The notes under the pieces are model-generated. The model made no database searches, was not told the origin of the DNA, and saw only the letters and a program-made list of their open reading frames with translations. From assembly GCA_022606425.2 (NCBI GenBank), contig JAHDVF020001301.1, positions 1 to 64,000 on the forward strand: a stretch of 64,000 bases of DNA, given 5' to 3'. Source of the stretch: Lepidostoma basale. Taxonomy: Eukaryota; Arthropoda; Insecta; Trichoptera; Lepidostomatidae. Made by a program: the position numbers and the translations under genes. Below, piece after piece: positions 63,633 through 64,000 of this stretch. Numbering within the stretch: position 1 is the stretch's first letter; each line of letters opens with the position of its first letter.

Positions 63633-64000
63633 TTGATAAAACCTTTTTTAATTAATTTATTAAGAAGGAAGAAAATTGTTTTGTCTGCTAGGACACCTGA
63701 TAATTCCGTAATGTAGTCATGAATAAAATAAACAATATTACTTTTATGTACCTGCGATAAAATTGAACATTTTCTTATCAAGTATTTAAAATTAAATATT
63801 GAATATTCCTCAATATTCTTGGAATCAGGGTTGATTATATATTGTCGGCGGATGAATGAATTCAAGGAAGGGGAGCGAACAAGAATTAACGAAGCGAAGT
63901 AATTTAATTGTTCGCCAAATTTGAAATCCCGATTGGATTAATTGTAAGTTGTAACTTCACAAAGAATTGAAAGAAAAGGTGCTACGGAAATTATTATTTG
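63633..64000. other. AT-rich spacer to window end
   Basis: The minus-strand frame extending from the LINE-A end to 63865 is chance open sequence. No feature. Confidence 0.4.

Noticed and set aside
63633..63865. N-terminal extension of a minus-strand frame joined to the LINE-A end
   Set aside because: Sequence is AT-rich low-complexity; only the last ~30 codons are LINE-A.

Overview
This window looks like a gene-poor, AT-rich stretch of an insect nuclear genome, possibly lepidopteran. The evidence is indirect: mariner and IS630-Tc1-mariner type DNA transposons, many 5'-truncated non-LTR retrotransposons (LINEs), tRNA-derived SINEs and a crowd of palindromic 'foldback' repeats. There are no operons, Shine-Dalgarno sites or compact bacterial genes. 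I recognise no intact host protein-coding gene. Almost every readable protein fragment belongs to a transposable element. The few GC-richer islands between elements may be host regulatory DNA or exons, but nothing in them can be named.

Layout. Positions 1-10,000: a foldback repeat with a hammerhead-ribozyme-like motif, a LINE with an inverted 5' end, a DDE transposon (1388-3355) with unusually wide catalytic spacing inserted in a SINE, and an internally deleted mariner (4914-6090). Positions 10,000-26,500: LINE 3' fragments, SINEs and foldbacks, several nested. Positions 26,500-36,000: the best-preserved copy of the commonest LINE (29215-30312), two informative hammerhead-like foldbacks and SINE copies. 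Positions 36,000-46,000: three LINE-F copies and other LINE scraps, one perfect 50-bp-arm palindrome (39311-39413) and a long unrecognised tract. Positions 46,000-56,000: a complete foldback with a 13-bp target duplication, dispersed and tandem duplications, and more LINE and SINE fragments. Positions 56,000-64,000: a hAT-like MITE, a LINE remnant of CR1/jockey type, a 400-codon open reverse-transcriptase fragment (60577-61779) and further copies of the commonest LINE.

How the parts relate. LINE-A (about 15 copies) ends in a (TTAG)n tail, or (GTTT)n in one copy. A separate non-coding repeat, here called SINE-L, ends in the same 3' sequence and tail, so it is probably mobilised by LINE-A. Five or more foldback families share one layout: CTGANGA, one extra base, a short hairpin, GAAAC, then a self-complementary 6-8 nt block that in the best copies ends in GTC. 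This matches the order of a hammerhead ribozyme with a very short stem III, known from Penelope-like elements. One copy carries a compensatory base-pair change in both arms. Family names used here (LINE-A to LINE-H, SINE-1, SINE-2, SINE-L, FB-A to FB-G) are local labels only.
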